In this document: piece by piece, positions 10,703 to 19,803 of the stretch
How positions within the stretch are numbered: position 1 is the first letter of the stretch
How the letters are laid out: each line of letters opens with the position of its first letter
DNA from: Nitrosomonas sp.
Lineage (GTDB): Bacteria; Pseudomonadota; Gammaproteobacteria; Burkholderiales; Nitrosomonadaceae
Reading direction: 5' to 3'
NCBI GenBank assembly: GCA_016721865.1
Contig: JADKHF010000009.1
Coordinates: 1 to 64,000 of the forward strand
Length of the DNA stretch: 64,000 nucleotides
Position numbers and translations under genes: made by a program
Notes under the pieces: generated by a model
The model's input: the letters and a program-made list of their open reading frames with translations, nothing else
Databases searched by the model: none
Told to the model about the DNA's origin: nothing

Positions 10703-11244
10703 CGGTAAGTTTGAAAGCATAACGATCTACACTGTTGCTCGTGATATTCTCGAAGATAAATATTCCTTTCACATGCCGTTCACGGTGTTCAAGTATTATA
10801 TTGAAAAGACTTATTATTCTCTGCACAATCTGATTACTTCCAAAGTCTATAATAAAGTAAAATCTTAAAAAAAAAGAGAGCTAATTCTAAGATGGAATGG
10901 TCTCTTTTAACTTTAACCGTTTCTCCTTTAGCGGAAGCTGACAGGCTGTTGAAAAACTATCTGCGTTGCTGCTGCGGTTTTAAGAATGAACTCAGAATGC
11001 TCATTTTATAAGCATAAACTGAGATTCTTCGTCTGTTTTTGCCTGGTATCGACTGCCTCGAATACTTACTTCAGCGGCTTGTTAATAACATTCCCTACCA
11101 CATCGTTCTTGATAAGCTAATCCGGTTTATAACCTAAACACACATCAAATACTTTATTTCTGATAAAAATAAGCAGAATGCTTATATCTTTCTTCAGTGA
11201 CGAGCTCTAAACTTACTGGACTCTGTTCTTTGAGGATAATTCAA
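10703..11244. other. Intergenic after dnaJ, no clear gene
   Basis: A possible short frame around 10711-10867 shows no recognisable family and I do not call it. A hairpin (AAAGAGA at 10873-10879 with TCTCTTT at 10901-10907, then T-rich sequence) may end the dnaK-dnaJ transcript. The segment 10940-11090 begins with GGCTGTTGAAAAAC and has the look of an old IS end or intergenic repeat, but only one copy is present so I cannot support it. Confidence 0.4.
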
Positions 11245-11568
11245 ATGAAACAATATGAAATCTTAGATACCCATAAGGTAAATAATTTCTTAGATGAGTG
11301 GAAGGCTAACTATAAGTTTATTGAAACCGGTCAATTAAGGCGAGCGAAGATGCATGCGGCACGTCTCATTGATGCAGACAATGACATGGGAAATGATATC
11401 CCCAGCACTCTGAAGGAACTATTAGAAGCGTGCCTTGTTCTGGAAACAACAGACTCTAAAATACTTGCTGCTTACTTTAAAACAACGCCTGCCAATATTC
11501 GTAGCGAGTTTCAAAGGATTCGTACAATTCTAGAAGGAGGGCGGAGAAATTCAAAAAACTTTTGTTGA
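11245..11568 (+). CDS. Hypothetical protein, small, helical
   Basis: A 107-residue product I do not recognise. It looks soluble and helical, with no signal peptide or membrane segment. The C-terminal part (DSKILAAYFKTTPANIRSEF) resembles a helix-turn-helix in spacing, so a DNA-binding role is possible but not shown. ATG 11245 is preceded by TTGAGGATAA at suitable distance; upstream ATG/ACG alternatives lack such a site. A copy of the ~140-bp dispersed repeat begins 30 bases after its stop codon. Confidence 0.5.
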   Translation: MKQYEILDTHKVNNFLDEWKANYKFIETGQLRRAKMHAARLIDADNDMGNDIPSTLKELLEACLVLETTDSKILAAYFKTTPANIRSEFQRIRTILEGGRRNSKNFC

Positions 11569-11597
11569 TCTGATGCGGCATCGCAAGATTGACTTGA

Positions 11598-11741
11598 GGG
11601 GACCTCTAAAAATTCAAAGTCCTAAACAAAACAAGGCGTGAACAGAAAATGGTGACGCAGTATATGTCTGATATGTAAGGAAACATTCTTTGCGAGCAAC
11701 AAAGTGTTGTTGTAACGAAGTTTGGATTTTCAGAGATGCCC
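11598..11741 (+). repeat. Dispersed ~140-bp repeat, copy A
   Basis: One of three related copies in the window (others at 23151-23291 and 26751-26890, both in reverse). The ends are inverted: CTCTAAAAATTCAAA on the left and CTCTGAAAATCCAAA as the complement of the right end. The interior shares blocks such as TATGTCTGATATGTAAGGAA and GCGAGCAACAAAGTGTTGT with the other copies. It has no coding capacity of note. It lies 30 bases after the stop of the preceding gene, in the gene's orientation. Confidence 0.85.
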
Positions 11742-11883
11742 TTGAGTCTGAAATGTAAATAGGCAATGAACTGAATGGGATTAATATTAATAGAATAGAT
11801 TTTCTATTAGCTAATAGCTCTAAGTTCTAAGTTCGTAAATAAAATAATTTAATCAATTTTTAAAACTTTAAAAGGAAAATATC

Positions 11884-12333
11884 ATGGCTAATATAGCTAA
11901 ACGTTCCCCACGTCTTGGTGATGCAGCTCGATTCGACCCGTTCACCAATATTGAAGATTGGTTTAAAGGCTTTGGACTACGTCCATTATTCGATGAAATA
12001 GAAACTGCCCCGCTGATTAAAATCGATCTGACCGAGAACGATAAAACTTATACCATCCACGCTGAAATTCCAGGCGTAAACAAAGATGATATCAAAGTGC
12101 AAGTTGATGGAAATCGCGTTTCCATCAACGCCGAGACAAGAGAAGAAAAAGAAGAAAAGAAAGGTGAAAGAATTATTCGCCGCGAATGTTATCAAGGCTC
12201 CAGCTACCGGAGTTTTACGTTGGATAGCGATGTTGATGAAGCCAATACCTCGGCTAAGTATGAAAATGGAGTGCTTGAATTGATTCTGCCGAAGAAGAAT
12301 GGAAAAAACTTCAAGCAGATTAAAATTAAGTAG
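11884..12333 (+). CDS. Small heat-shock protein, Hsp20/alpha-crystallin
   Basis: ATP-independent holdase that binds unfolding proteins during stress; forms cytosolic oligomers. The 149-residue protein has a short N-terminal arm and a full alpha-crystallin domain from about residue 45 to 140 (IKIDLTENDKTYTIHAEIPG, then SYRSFTLDSDVDE and the GVLELILPKK strand). The GVLxLxxPK pattern is the family signature. A C-terminal IxI-like tail (QIKIK) is present. AAAAGGAAAA precedes the ATG. Directly behind it lies a decayed fragment of groEL, which suggests a former heat-shock gene cluster or a recombination scar. Confidence 0.92.
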   Translation: MANIAKRSPRLGDAARFDPFTNIEDWFKGFGLRPLFDEIETAPLIKIDLTENDKTYTIHAEIPGVNKDDIKVQVDGNRVSINAETREEKEEKKGERIIRRECYQGSSYRSFTLDSDVDEANTSAKYENGVLELILPKKNGKNFKQIKIK

Positions 12334-12349
12334 CCAAAAGAAATCTGTT

Positions 12350-12633
12350 GATTACGACAAGGATAAATTACACGAGCGTGCAGCCAGAATTTCTGGCAAT
12401 GTTGCGGTAATCAAAGTGTGTGCTGCTACTGAAATGGGTATGAAAGAGAAAGAACCCGCATTGAAGACGACATGCATCCGACTCGTGCCACAGTGGAAGA
12501 AGGTATCGCACCCGGCAGTTGTCTGGCATTGCTGCGAGCTAGCCAGTTTGATACTTACGGCCGATGTCATGATGCAAATTTACCAGAAAAGAAGCAAGTG
12601 GCGCTGAATAAAGTAAATGCTATGGATATGTAA
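12350..12633 (+). pseudogene. groEL: 3' fragment of groEL
   Basis: The translation DYDKDKLHERAARISGNVAV followed by IKVCAATEMGMKEKE corresponds to the GroEL segment around residues 360-390 ([30 protein letters not shown]). After a frame change near 12457 the text continues as IEDDMHPTRATVEEGIAPG, matching the family's VEDALHATRAAVEEGIVPG. The rest of GroEL, including its N-terminal two thirds, is absent. Key positions have drifted ([10 protein letters not shown] to SGNVAVIKVC), so this is an old relic. It starts 17 bases after the Hsp20 stop codon. Confidence 0.8.
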
Positions 12634-12788
12634 GAGAAAGCTGATCTTGTGAGTATATGTATGAAGAACTTTTGTTATCACTGATTAGTGATAACAAATT
12701 AACCTATAAGTCATGTGGAATGATCAATATATGTGGGTTGGCCGCATATGCTCCGTGCCCCTCATCATCAACATTGGAAAACATAATT

Positions 12789-13145
12789 ATGGCCAAACAG
12801 ACACGTACTTTCGTCAATCAACAAAACAATCCAACCATTACGGAGCGGGGCGTTTTTAACCTTGAACAGCGAGAAGCGATAATTCGTGAGGCTGCCTATC
12901 ACTACTACGCGAAGCGTGGCTATACCCACGGACATGATATTGAAGATTGGCTCTTGGCTGAAGTCGAACTTGAAAACAACACATCTGAATCTCAGGAATT
13001 CCCATCAGATACGGAGATGCAGCAAAGCAGCGTTCAGGGTGCCGGGAAGGATGAAAAAATGAAGAAGATTATCAAGCGTCATCCGCAAAAAGCCATACCT
13101 CAGATCGAAAGCACGGAGCCAGAAAATACACCTTCTAGGGAATGA
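12789..13145 (+). CDS. DUF2934 domain protein
   Basis: A 118-residue product with a DUF2934 core near residues 28-62 (REAIIREAAYHYYAKRGYTH then DIEDWLLAEVE); the W-x-x-AE motif is typical. The family is small, soluble and of unknown function, often in proteobacteria near stress genes. The C-terminal third is polar and lysine-rich with no recognised fold. ATG 12789 starts where family similarity begins; 44 upstream codons in frame show none. An IS complex begins 13 bases after the stop. Confidence 0.75.
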   Translation: MAKQTRTFVNQQNNPTITERGVFNLEQREAIIREAAYHYYAKRGYTHGHDIEDWLLAEVELENNTSESQEFPSDTEMQQSSVQGAGKDEKMKKIIKRHPQKAIPQIESTEPENTPSRE

Positions 13146-13656
13146 TGCCGTGCAAATTTTTGGTAGCGTTGTCAATAAGAGACCTGAAATAATGGCCATC
13201 CATTTTGCTGTCGTTGTATCACCGTCAAGCATCAAACCCATTGTAGTAATAAGCGAGTCGAACCTTGGTGACATTAAGTGCTCCTTCTGTGCTCCACTTG
13301 CTGACATTGACCCTCATGTTCACCGTCCGAAACAATCTTTCTACTCTGCTTGTCGTCTTTCCTGCTAATCTGTTCTCCAAAGCCGTAAACATATCCTCGC
13401 GAGCATTCTCAAGATAAGATACACAACGCTTGAATTCTTTTTCCTGACAATAATCTATCACTTTTTTCAATCGCGCTTTCTTGGATTCGATCATCGCTTT
13501 AATCGTATCGGGGCAGTCTACCAGAGACCGGATCGCGCATATCTCCATCAGCTCCGCCACAACATGTAACCATTCCCTGCTTTTTCTTTTAACGCCGTCA
13601 GACCATAAAGCATACTGTGCTTGGTAGGGAATATGGTAAGCCTCCAACCCCACCAT

Positions 13657-15229
13657 CTACCCACATTCCTTCAACAATGCTTCAATAGCCTCCGGTGCGA
13701 AGGGTAGCAGTTCATCGATTCGGCTGTTAGGCCAGGTGGGGAGTTTTTCGAGGGTGTCGGCTAGCCATTGTGCGGGGTTGAGGCCGTTGAGTTTGCGGTG
13801 CCGAGCAGGGTTTGGATGGCGGCGGCACGTTTTCCGGCGCGCTCGGAGCCGGTGAACAGCCAGTTTTTCTTGCCGAGCGCGATGGGGCGAATAGTGTTTT
13901 CGACGGGTTGTTGTCAATCGGCAGGTGTCCGCTGCCGGCGTAGCGGATCAGGCTTTGCCAGCGCTTCAAAGTGTAGTCGATGGCTTTGGCGGTGCCGCCG
14001 CCATCGGCGGTATGAAAGCGGGTTTGCAGTAACCAGTCGTGCAACGATTGCAGGATCGGCAGGCTTTTTCGGCACGCAGTTGTTGCCGTGCTTCGGTCGA
14101 TAAGTGCTTGCTTTCGGCTTCGACGGCGTAAAGTTTATCAATGCGTTGCAATGCTTCGAATGCAACGGTGCTGGCGTTGGCCTGATGCAGATCGAAGAAT
14201 TTGCGGCGCGCGTGCCTAACAGCCTAATTCTGTGCAGGGTGATGCTGTTTTGGAGAATAAAGCCTTTGTGCCCGCCATAGTCGTCGACCAGCAAGTGGCC
14301 TTGCCAGCTGTTGAGGAAGTTTTGCACATGTTTGCCACTACGACTGGTTTGGTAGTCAAATACGATGATACGCGGCTCCATCAAGTCGTTGCTGCGATAC
14401 GCCCACAGGTAGGCGCGCTGCGTTTTTCCGCTGCCGGGATCAAGTTGCGCCACCGGGTTTCGTCGGCGTGCAACACGCGTCCGTGAAGCAAGTGCCAGAT
14501 CAGCCGGTCAGCCAGCGGTTCCAGTCCCACGCCGACGCGTCCACCCCAGTCCGCCAGGGTGGAGGGCGATAAAGTGACCCCTTCGCGGGCGGCGATTTGC
14601 GTGATGCGACAGCGGCAGGTGATCGAGGTATTTAGCCGCGACGATCCAAGCAAGCAAACCCGGTGCCGCCATGCCGCCGTCGATCACCGCGGGCGGTACC
14701 GGTTCCGCGACCACAGTTTCGCATGCCCGGCAGGAATATTGCGGACGGATGTGGCGGTGCACAAAGAATCCGGCGGGTTTGACGTCGAGTTGTTCGGTGA
14801 CGTCTTCACCGATTCTGACCAGATCGCTGCCGCACTGTTTGCATTGGCAGGATTGCGGTTCATGGCGGTGTTCGATGCGCGGCAGGTGATCCGGCAACGG
14901 CTGGCGCCCAGCGCGTGCGCGCTTAGGCTTCTGCGGAGCAGGCAGCGGCAATTGCTCGATTTCCGCCTCAACGGCAGAAACATCAGTTTGCCAGTCTTCT
15001 TCGAACAAACTCAACTGTGGCTGTGACAGTGCTTCGCTCTTCACACCGTAACGAATGCGGCGCAAATGCCCCAGTTCCAGCGTCAGCGCCTGATTCTTCG
15101 CCTCCAGCAGTTTGAGTTCGTTTTGTGCTTGCGTAGCAGTGATTGAATCAGATTTGATACCTCGGTTTTAACCGCCGGCGCGAGGTTCAGATGATCCAAT
15201 TCAATTGACTGTTTTGCGTGCGTTTTCAT
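13657..15229 (-). pseudogene. tnpC: IS66 TnpC transposase, several frameshifts
   Basis: The large IS66 transposase. The N-terminal leucine-zipper-like region (MKTHAKQSIELDHL), the zinc-finger segment CQCKQCGSDLVRIGEDVTEQ, the DDE core (VLHADETRW; GHLLVDDYGGHKG) and the C-terminal LLPFAPEAIEALLKECG tail are all recognisable but in different frames. At least four frame changes lie between them. In other IS copies in the window the same kind of single-base damage occurs, so part of this may be sequence error. Without TnpC the element cannot move by itself. Confidence 0.8.
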
Positions 15230-15278
15230 GGTGTTATTGTACCACAAAACCCGCGAAAAGCGGCATCAATATTGGCGT

Positions 15279-15593
15279 TCAGCTATATTTTCGTACGCAC
15301 GACTGCAACCCCAAACGATGCCAATCCACTCCGGCAATCAACCACTCCCATTGCGGCTGCGTCAACACAATGCCACCTTCTCCGGAATGTTGCCAAACAA
15401 ACCGTCCCCGATGCAAACGCCTCTGGCACAGCCACACACCGGTACCGTCCCACAGCAACACTTTGATGCGATTGCCCGCGCGATTGCAAAACACAAACGC
15501 CGAGCCCGCACAAGGCGATCGCTGCAACGCCTGCTCCACCAACACCGACAAACCGTCGATCCCCCGGCGCATATCTACCGGATCAACCATCAA
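15279..15593 (-). CDS. tnpB: IS66 accessory protein TnpB
   Basis: Short IS66 Orf2 protein, needed for transposition in this family though its biochemical role is unclear. The 104-residue product carries the family opening VDPVDMRRGIDGLSVLV, the central RIKVLLWDGTGVWLCQRRL and the GVDWHR tail. The formal start is TTG 15593 or the ATG next to it; the in-frame sequence upstream is short and ends at a stop, so the usual N-terminal few residues may be absent. It lies between tnpA and tnpC as expected. Confidence 0.85.
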   Translation of the reverse strand: MMVDPVDMRRGIDGLSVLVEQALQRSPCAGSAFVFCNRAGNRIKVLLWDGTGVWLCQRRLHRGRFVWQHSGEGGIVLTQPQWEWLIAGVDWHRLGLQSCVRKYS

Positions 15594-15626
15594 CCAGATC
15601 TCCCCGGATTCGCAATCAAAGACACT

Positions 15627-15905
15627 TCAACAATTCCCCAACCAATGCGGCGAAACCGTCGATGGCAGTTCCAGCACATGATCGCCCCGTCCGCGAAGAC
15701 ACAGTGTATTCGCCGGCATAGACATTGGTTTGATCGTTATCGGAACCAACGCAGGCGACCGAATAACCTGATCGGCACGATGCTTGCGAACCCAATTACC
15801 AAACGTCTTTGTATTCAAACCATGTTCCCGGCAATAAGCTGCCTGGGACATACTGCTGGTTTGCCATGTTTCGATATGAATTCGTCGTATTTCTGATGAT
15901 GACAT
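15627..15905 (-). CDS. tnpA: IS66 accessory protein TnpA (HTH)
   Basis: Orf1 of IS66: a small protein with an N-terminal helix-turn-helix (WQTSSMSQAAYCREHGLNTK then TFGNWVRKH). The 92-residue product has a basic C-terminal half. An ATG start with AAGGAGGAACG upstream on the minus strand supports translation. It is the first gene of the element, reading inward from the 15979 end, and is followed 33 bases later by tnpB. Confidence 0.85.
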   Translation of the reverse strand: MSSSEIRRIHIETWQTSSMSQAAYCREHGLNTKTFGNWVRKHRADQVIRSPALVPITIKPMSMPANTLCLRGRGDHVLELPSTVSPHWLGNC

Positions 15906-16987
15906 CGTTCCTCCTTGTAAAAGGTTTGAGGATAACGATGATGTACCAGGGTGTTAATGTGGGAGGGTTGGAGGTTTACGGAATATGCCACAAACATCGC
16001 TGAACAAGGACGGTAACCTTTCCTTTCAAGCTTTCAAAAATAGAAGTATCGCCATCGGTTAAAAGCAAAAATGGTTCCTTGAATTTCTTGATCACCTCAA
16101 TACTCTTTTGAAACAGCTTGTCCCATGAGCCGTTGTAGTTGCCGATATCGATACCCGCGACCCTGATACCTCCCCTTTTTTTATACTGCACCAACACTTT
16201 CAACTCCTTTCCCCGTTTGGCGATCGTAATCCCCACACCGGTTCCATCCGCCTCGCAACGTGGCACCTCATTTTCATCCAGAACAAAATCTATCCCGGCG
16301 CCAACCCGTTGCACAGACCTCCAGATCGTCATCTTGTCTATCGCCCACCCGAACATCTTGCCGAATTTCTCTGATACACGGTAGGACGTCAACGCTCCCA
16401 TCAGCACCAACTTGCGCCGCGTTTCTTCGGTAATTCTCTTCCTCGGTTCCATGCCGAGCAACGTTCGGGTGATGTACTGCTTGCTGCCACACGCCTTGCA
16501 TTGCACCTGCAGCTGTTTGAGCGTGATATATCGAAACCAGGTGAGAACAATCGTTGCTTTTCCATGCCGCGTCTTCCAAATGAATTCCCTGTCATTGCCA
16601 CAACATTGACAAGCGAATGACTTTCTTTCCTGAGCCATCTCATGCTCGCCAAAGCCAACAAGCACTTTCTGGAAGAAATCCTCAAGCAACTGTGGCAACA
16701 ACATAAGAAACGCCTTCATAATCGATGAAAAACTACTCTGCACCACGCAGACTCTGAATTGACAGTCAAATTCGATCGTAATACCCTTCTGCTGTGGGGT
16801 CGCTCCCATACTGCCCTCCTTTTAGGATTTCGTTTATGCAAAAAACCAAACACTATATTGGAGCGCAACTATCTTTTATACTCTCAGGTCTCTCAAATTC
16901 TACGTTACCAACTTTTTTAGGCGATCAGACTATATTGTATATTGTTCAACTTGTACTGATGGAATGAGATTTACTGAGTATTGTTTG

Positions 16988-17151
16988 CCAGGAACCTGTC
17001 GGACTTAAGCAATCGTGGCGGGCCAAGGAGAACGGGCAGAATTTCTCAATTTAGAAGCGCATAGCGAGATTATGCAATGAAAAATTGATGAAATATGAAC
17101 CGTTTTCTTCATTTGCGCAGTAGATTGACCTCGAGTCAGACAGGCTCCTGG
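16988..17151 (+). repeat. MITE-like element, copy 1 (164 bp)
   Basis: The ends are near-perfect inverted repeats: CCAGGAACCTGTCGGACTT at 16988-17006 and CCAGGAGCCTGTCTGACTC as the complement of 17133-17151. The interior matches the reverse complement of the copy at 24828-24944 (for example GCAGTAGATTGACCTC and TGCAATGAAAAATTGA) but contains about 46 extra bases near the left end. No coding capacity. The ends resemble those of a full IS not present in this window. Confidence 0.8.
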
Positions 17152-17219
17152 GCAAAAGTGAGCAGTAAAGTTTAATACATAACGCCGGGGAAAATGGTCA
17201 TTGTAGTGTGCTGTACTAC

Positions 17220-18309
17220 TAGTGTAGTGTCTTGTAAATGAATTTACATTATTCTGATTTTGCTTATACTCGAAGTACAAATTGTTTTGAGGAGTAAATC
17301 ATGGCAAAGACAAAGATTGTCCTTGATGAGGAAGAGAAACGAGAGCTGAACAGGCGGTTACGTGCCAGCACCGTGTCAGTACGAGATCGGCAGCGCGCAC
17401 AAATCATTTTGCTGAGGGCTTGTGAAGGACATACCCAGATAGCAATCGGTGCGAAAGCAGGTGTGGCACGTGTGACCGTGAGTTATTGGTGTCAGCGTTT
17501 TGCCCAAGGAACGATTGGCTGGTCTATCGGATGCGCCCGGGCGTGACCGCAAGCCTTCGTTACCCGATACGGCGGTCAAGAAAGTGTTGGAGACAGTTAC
17601 GCGCCCGCCCGCTAATCCGGTGCGCTGGAGTTGCCGCACCATGGCGCAAGCGGCGGGTATTTCGACAGCCAGCGTACAACGCTTGTGGGCGGCAAACGAC
17701 ATCAAGCCGCACCTGACCCGAACCTTCAAGCTGTCGAACAATGTTCATTTCGAGGAAAAATTCCGGGATGCCATCGGCTTGTATCTCAATCCACCGGAAA
17801 AAGCGCTGGTGCTGTGTTGCGACGAGAAATCACAATGTCAGGCGCTGGAGCGTACCCAGCCTAGCTTGCCGCTGGGCATCGGGCATATCAAGATCGCACG
17901 CACGATTATATTCGTCATGGCACTTTGACTCTGTTTGCTGCGCTAAACTATCTGGCGGAGAAACTGATCACAACCATCTCCGAACAACACCGGCATCAGG
18001 AATGCCTGGCATTCCTCAAGAAAATCGAACGGGAAACACCGAAAGATCTGGATATCCATCTGATTGCCGACAATTACGCAACCCACAAACATTCCGAGTG
18101 ACCAGATCGTCGGTGGCAGCTTTGCTTCAGTTAAGGAACTGGCAGATAGAATTTTTACCTATTTGGCTGACCGCAATCAAAATCCAAAACGTTATGTCTG
18201 GAATGCCAAGGGCGAAGAAATTTTGCGGAAAATTCAGCGTGCCCATAATGCCATGATGCAATCGCAGGCCGCTGTTTTATTGTATAAACATTTGAGAGAC
18301 ACTACACTA
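17220..18309 (+). mobile_element. IS630-family element, defective
   Basis: Inverted ends TAGTGTAGTGTCTTGTAAATG at 17220 and the complement of TTTGAGAGACACTACACTA ending at 18309 flank an IS630-type transposase on the + strand. Elements of this family insert at TA, and both ends here begin with TA. The transposase is frameshifted and partly deleted. Confidence 0.75.
17301..18300 (+). pseudogene. IS630-family transposase, frameshifted and deleted
   Basis: The N-terminal HTH part (DEEEKRELNRRLRAS, RQRAQIILL) is followed, after a shift near 17510, by GLSDAPGRDRKPSL and the first acidic motif CCDEKSQCQALER. After a further shift near 17905 comes the second (IHLIADNYATHKH). The segment with the third catalytic glutamate (normally in a WLNQVERFF block) is missing: the sequence jumps from the DNYATHKH motif to VGGSFASVKELADRIFTYLA and the closing NPKRYVWNAKGEEIL. 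Thus even apart from frame errors it lacks a catalytic residue. GAGGAG precedes the ATG. Confidence 0.8.
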
Positions 18310-18434
18310 GGAATCGAACATGCAAAAGTAATAGTAAAAGCACTGAGATGCCACCCTGCGGTATTGGTTTTTCCTAGGTGGAGCATTGAGGTTGCTGCAT
18401 AGTGAAGTATTTGTTTATATGAAGAATTGATTGT

Positions 18435-18674
18435 ATGCTGCAGTCTATGATAAGACCACTCCGATTGGAATTCCCGAATGCGCTTTATCACGTAAAATTG
18501 CGTGAAAATGCAGCGCAACACAAAGGCCGGAGAATGGCGATCATTGCCGTCTATAAAACAGGTGCATACAGCCAACAAGAAATCGGAGAGAACTATCAAT
18601 TGCATCCAACGAACGATGGTCCGGGTTGCCTCTTCGCAAGAATAAGAATTCTTGGTTCTGGACCCCGTTTTTGA
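18435..18674 (+). pseudogene. REP-associated tyrosine transposase scrap
   Basis: The product starts with RPLRLEFPNALYHVKLREN, the N-terminus of RAYT/Y1 transposases (PLRLEFPGALYHVTSRGN), and then jumps to RRMAIIAVYKTGAYSQQEIG, the small HTH domain that ends some of these proteins. The catalytic middle (HUH and tyrosine) is absent, so it is an internal deletion product with no activity. Confidence 0.65.
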
Positions 18675-18722
18675 AGAAATATTCGCTTACTTCAGATCCG
18701 CCTTGTGTTAGAACATGGTTAT

Positions 18723-19803
18723 TTACGACAGAGTTTTTTTATCTGAATAATTCTTGTCAATCCATTCCTTGTAACTGCCATCCAAAATACCACGCCACCA
18801 GACTTCGTTATCGAGATACCACTGAATTGTTTTGCGGATGCCGGTTTCAAAGGTCTCCGCAGGTTTGTAACCCAGTTCACCCATGATCTTGCTGGCATCA
18901 ATGGCATATCTGCGATCATGTCCAAGGCGGTCGGTGACATGGGTGATCAGTTGGGTATGAGGTGCGCCTTGGGGATGGTGTTTGTCCATCTGCTCACAGA
19001 TCAAGGTAACAATGTCGATATTCGTCCATTCATTGTTGCCGCCGATATTGTAGACCTCGCCCACTTTGCCGTTCAGAAGGATACGTTCTATACCTCGACA
19101 ATGATCCTCAACGTAGAGCCAATCCCGGATTTGTTTACCATCACCATATATCGGTAAGGGTTTGCCTTCGAGGCAGTTGACGATAATCAAGGGGATAAGT
19201 TTTTCCGGAAAATGGTATGGGCCGTAGTTATTGGAGCAGTTGCTGATAGTGGTATTGAGGCCGTAAGTATGGTGGTAACTGCGCACTATGTGATCCGAAG
19301 CTGCCTTGCTGGCGGCATAGGGTGAATTCGGCAAATATTGATGCTGCTCAGTAAATGCAGGAGAATTCGGCGTGAGCGTGCCATAAACTTCGTCGGTGGA
19401 TACGTGGTGGAAGCGATGGGGTGTTTCGCCTGCATCAAGCCATATTTTCTTGGCAGCCTTGAGCAATGAATGCGTGCCTTCGATATTGGTTTTAAGAAAG
19501 GCATCTGGGCCGTGGATTGATCGGTCCACATGACTCTCTGCGGCAAAGTGCACTATGGTATCAATGGAGCCATCGTGCAGTAGTTTTTCTACCAGCGTTG
19601 TATCAAGGATGTCACCGTGGACAAAACTGTAGGCCTTATTTTCCTGGATACTCCTCCAGGTTCTGTAAATTTCCGGCATAGGTGAGCGCATCCAGTACAG
19701 TAACCTGGCTGCCGGGGTGTTCCCGTAGCCAATAATGCACGAAATTGGCGCCAATAAATCCAGCGCCACCTGTCACTAATAAATTCTTGGGTTGATAACT
19801 CAT
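18723..19803 (-). pseudogene. rfbB: dTDP-glucose 4,6-dehydratase, one frameshift
   Basis: Second step of dTDP-L-rhamnose synthesis: turns dTDP-glucose into the 4-keto-6-deoxy sugar with NAD. The Rossmann start (LLVTGGAGFIGANFVHYWL) lies in one frame, and the rest (STDEVYG, the YAASKAASD catalytic YxxxK, NNYGPYHFPEKLIPL) in another. The shift is near 19645 in a TTTT run. Full length after correction is ~360 residues, as usual. Its ATG overlaps the stop of rfbD by four bases (ATGA), so the two are translationally coupled. The frameshift is likely a sequence error; the rest is well conserved. Confidence 0.9.

Larger units (their letters stand above)
13636..15979 (-). mobile_element. IS66-family insertion sequence with 8-bp target duplication
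   Basis: The element is 2344 bp. Its ends are inverted (GTAAGCCTCCAACCC at 13636 and the complement of GGGTTGGAGGTTTAC at 15979). GGAATATG is present on both sides (13628-13635 and 15980-15987), the 8-bp duplication expected for IS66. It carries the standard tnpA-tnpB-tnpC set on the minus strand and sits inside another transposase gene. Confidence 0.93.
13225..16809 (-). pseudogene. Transposase split by IS66 insertion
   Basis: The N-terminal 277 codons (16809 to 15980) and C-terminal ~137 codons (13635 to 13225) form one protein of about 414 residues once the IS66 element and one copy of the 8-bp duplication are removed; the join reads CLWHIPYQAQYALW. It has a zinc-finger-like pair (CQCCG ... 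CKACG) near residues 70-110, the block EADGTGVGITIAKRGKELKV and the LLTDGDTSIFESL acidic motif, typical of a DDE transposase. The closest families by feel are ISLre2 (UPF0236) or ISKra4; I cannot decide. Disrupted only by the insertion, so it was intact when hit. Confidence 0.7.
13158..16913 (-). mobile_element. IS element (ISLre2/ISKra4-like) interrupted by IS66
   Basis: Imperfect inverted ends are visible: TTGGTAGCG...AAGAGACCTGA near 13160-13188 and its counterpart TCAGGTCTCT...CGTTACCAA near 16884-16911. They enclose one minus-strand transposase gene that is split by an IS66 element at 13636-15979. Without the insert the element would be about 1.4 kb. The family is uncertain. Confidence 0.65.

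Noticed and set aside
10940..11090. IS end or MITE starting GGCTGTTGAAAAAC
   Set aside because: Only one copy and no clear inverted partner in the window.
18435..18674. A new small regulator with HTH
   Set aside because: Both ends match parts of REP-type transposases; it is an internal deletion product.
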